Source: Atriophallophorus winterbourni (Eukaryota > Platyhelminthes > Trematoda > Plagiorchiida > Microphallidae). From it: a DNA stretch of 64,000 nt. This document shows, in pieces, positions 62,455-64,000 of this stretch. The DNA lies in contig JACCGJ010000599.1 of NCBI GenBank assembly GCA_013407085.1, positions 1 to 64,000 on the forward strand, in the 5' to 3' direction. A model generated the notes under the pieces. The model made no database searches. It saw only the letters and a list, made by a program, of their open reading frames with translations, and was not told the DNA's origin. The position numbers and the translations under genes were made by a program. How positions within the stretch are numbered: position 1 is the stretch's first letter; every line of letters starts with the position of its first letter.

Positions 62455-62702
62455 AACTGAAGGATAAATCTTCATTTGCAAATTGAAATTTAGCTTTCAT
62501 GTTGGGACTAAGGCAAGTCACACAATTGGTGCAATGCAGCACCGGTAACTGGGATATCTTTCAACATTCCAATAACAGCGAGATGGTTAATGTTTGTTTG
62601 AAGTCAGTTACCGGTGCTGCATTGCGCCGATTATTGGACTCAGCTTAGTCCCAAGATGGAAGCTAAATTTCAGTTTGAAAATGAGGATTTATCCTCGAAT
62701 TC
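62455..62702. mobile_element. Foldback (inverted-repeat) element
   Basis: Two inverted arms of about 97 bp with a 53-nt spacer (62552-62604). The inner 21 bp are perfect: GCAATGCAGCACCGGTAACT+G at 62531-62551 against its complement at 62605-62625. The outer part (CTTAGTCCCAAGATGGAAGC on the right arm) pairs with mismatches. MITE- or foldback-like; no terminal duplication identified. Confidence 0.8.
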
Positions 62703-62760
62703 ACAAGTAAGTGGGTTTAGCACGAAGTCAGATCGGTGTTCGAATATCAGGTCACGGATA

Positions 62761-62810
62761 CGCATGCCTGATGAGCGACAACAACCGCGAAACCGGTCTT
62801 GTGCTTCCGT
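62761..62810 (+). other. Hammerhead-ribozyme-like core beside the foldback element
   Basis: CTGATGA (62768-62774), GCG, loop ACAACAAC, CGC, GAAA (62789-62792), then CCGGTC. The G-C pair closing stem II next to CTGATGA and GAAA is canonical. Stem III would be the palindrome ACCGGT, so a monomer would be very weak but a dimer could form. Stem I pairs only partly. Confidence 0.4.
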
Positions 62811-63061
62811 CCGGCTTTTCAAAATCTGGCTTCAAACAAAAATAACACCCTTATCTGTGTAATTATCTAGCTCATTCCGATGTTTTCAGAACATGTAAGA
62901 AGAATTAGTTGGAACAGATTTCAGACGTTGCTTACGTGTCAAGCTACCTCCGATTTTTCGATGTGCCTAATCGAATGATACCATCTCTGACGCAACTTCG
63001 TTCTGTATCACAAAACGAACAATTAGAAATCCTTGCTTCCTTTCTTTTAGTAATCCAACCG

Positions 63062-63170
63062 TATGGTATGGTATGAAAGCACAAGCCTGATCCAGGCAGT
63101 GCTGTGCAGTCAGAGACTGTACGTGGGCTACTATACTGTCAGGTTGCCCAGGCCTAGATAGATATGAGAT
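63062..63170 (-). mobile_element. SINE-like repeat, truncated copy
   Basis: Reverse copy with TATGGTATGGTATGAAAGCA tail end, TGTCAGGTTGCCCAGGCC core and GATAGATATGAGA end, close in extent to the 101-121 bp copies with target-site repeats. Confidence 0.75.
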
Positions 63171-64000
63171 CTAATAAAACTCGTTAAAGACGACAATGAT
63201 ACACACTGCTCCGCGGCATCGTGTAACAGCTGTTATCACGTTCAACGTTTGCCAAATATAATCCATTTTAAAATTTCCTACAGCCGCCGCAGATTATATC
63301 TCAGTAGCCTTAATATTCCAACAAATTTCCTGGTCGATCTACGAAATGGCAACCAGTTTTTGCTTAAGAGGCTTTCCAAGCGCATCAAATTTGATATCAG
63401 CAATAGCAACCGGCATTGAAGAGTATACGCAAGATCCCAGTGCAGATATACAACCGACAACTATTCGACGCGGTTATTATCAAAAGGCATGTATACCATT
63501 CAAATTCTTCTCGATATTATCTGTAAAATTGTGAATGCTACCAACACATAACTTGGAAGTACTCGAGAACGGGAGGTCATTAAGCCTAGCCACATTCAGC
63601 CGCTTTTCGACAGTTCTAAATTTCCACGAAATCACATCAAGAGTTTAACACAGAAAAAAGTACGATCGGATTCTAGACATGTGCCTCAGTATGAGCCACG
63701 AGTAGCTGATGGCTTAAACGAGGCCATCGTCACTGGAGAGGCGCCGTGGTTAAATAGCAGCAACAATAGCAAGCTTTGTAACAGCGTTTTATCTTCCTCT
63801 ATGTGACTTGCAGCCGATTTTTCAATCAATTTACTTATGTTGAACAGGATAATGCATTTCGTCTTTGCACCATCTAAGACCGTTTATTTAGTAATGGGTT
63901 TGTCTAATGACCAACAAGATGAGTTCAAGGGATTAGACAGCAGTGTAACAAAGTTACGCATGTGCGTTTCTGACAAACAGCATACATCAATATCGATGCT
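63171..64000. other. Right edge of window, no firm gene
   Basis: A stretch open in frame from an AG at 63283 to 63534 could be an exon but shows no domain. Nothing else recognised. Confidence 0.4.

Noticed and set aside
63283..63534. Candidate plus-strand exon after a TTTCCTACAG acceptor
   Set aside because: Two overlapping frames are open, no domain is recognisable and no partner exon lies in the window.

Overview
The window looks like nuclear DNA of a flatworm, most probably a digenean trematode. The genes are intron-rich and spread among non-LTR retrotransposons, short SINE-like repeats, a Penelope-like element and hammerhead-type motifs, and one gene opens with a run of 29-34 nt introns as described in schistosomes. 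I cannot name the species. No prokaryotic, viral or CRISPR feature was seen.

Layout. (1) 216-18265, plus strand: a complete 22-exon Nup358/RanBP2-type nucleoporin. I reconstructed it by hand; every splice phase agrees and the model gives 2199 aa with an N-terminal TPR-like region, two RanBP2-type zinc fingers, sparse FG motifs and three Ran-binding domains. (2) 20809-21239, minus strand: a small unrecognised two-exon candidate gene. (3) 21457-29031, minus strand: phosphopantothenoylcysteine ligase (PPCS, CoA synthesis), four exons, 353 aa, with LINE relics in its introns. (4) 29032-36450: mostly gene-free, holding a decayed Penelope-like element (32440-33490) with hammerhead-like motifs around it. 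(5) 36451-59547, minus strand: a BICRA/GLTSCR1-like chromatin-remodelling subunit. Its 3' half (exons 6-10) occurs twice, in copy A (34437-42679) and copy B (46071-53822). A 1000-N assembly gap and 2.4 kb of other sequence lie between the copies. Exons 1-5 (54817-59547) occur once. (6) 60339-60812, plus strand: a single-exon gene for a 157-aa protein, divergent from BICRA. (7) 60885-64000: a LINE 3' end, a foldback element with a hammerhead-like core beside it, and SINE copies.

The three recognised genes are unrelated housekeeping functions (nuclear transport, CoA synthesis, chromatin remodelling) with no sign of operon-like cooperation. The most informative non-genic signal is a short SINE-like family with about 20 copies in the window. 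Two copies have perfect 12-bp target-site duplications, and the family's 3' end resembles the 3' end of the RTE-like LINE found in the same window.
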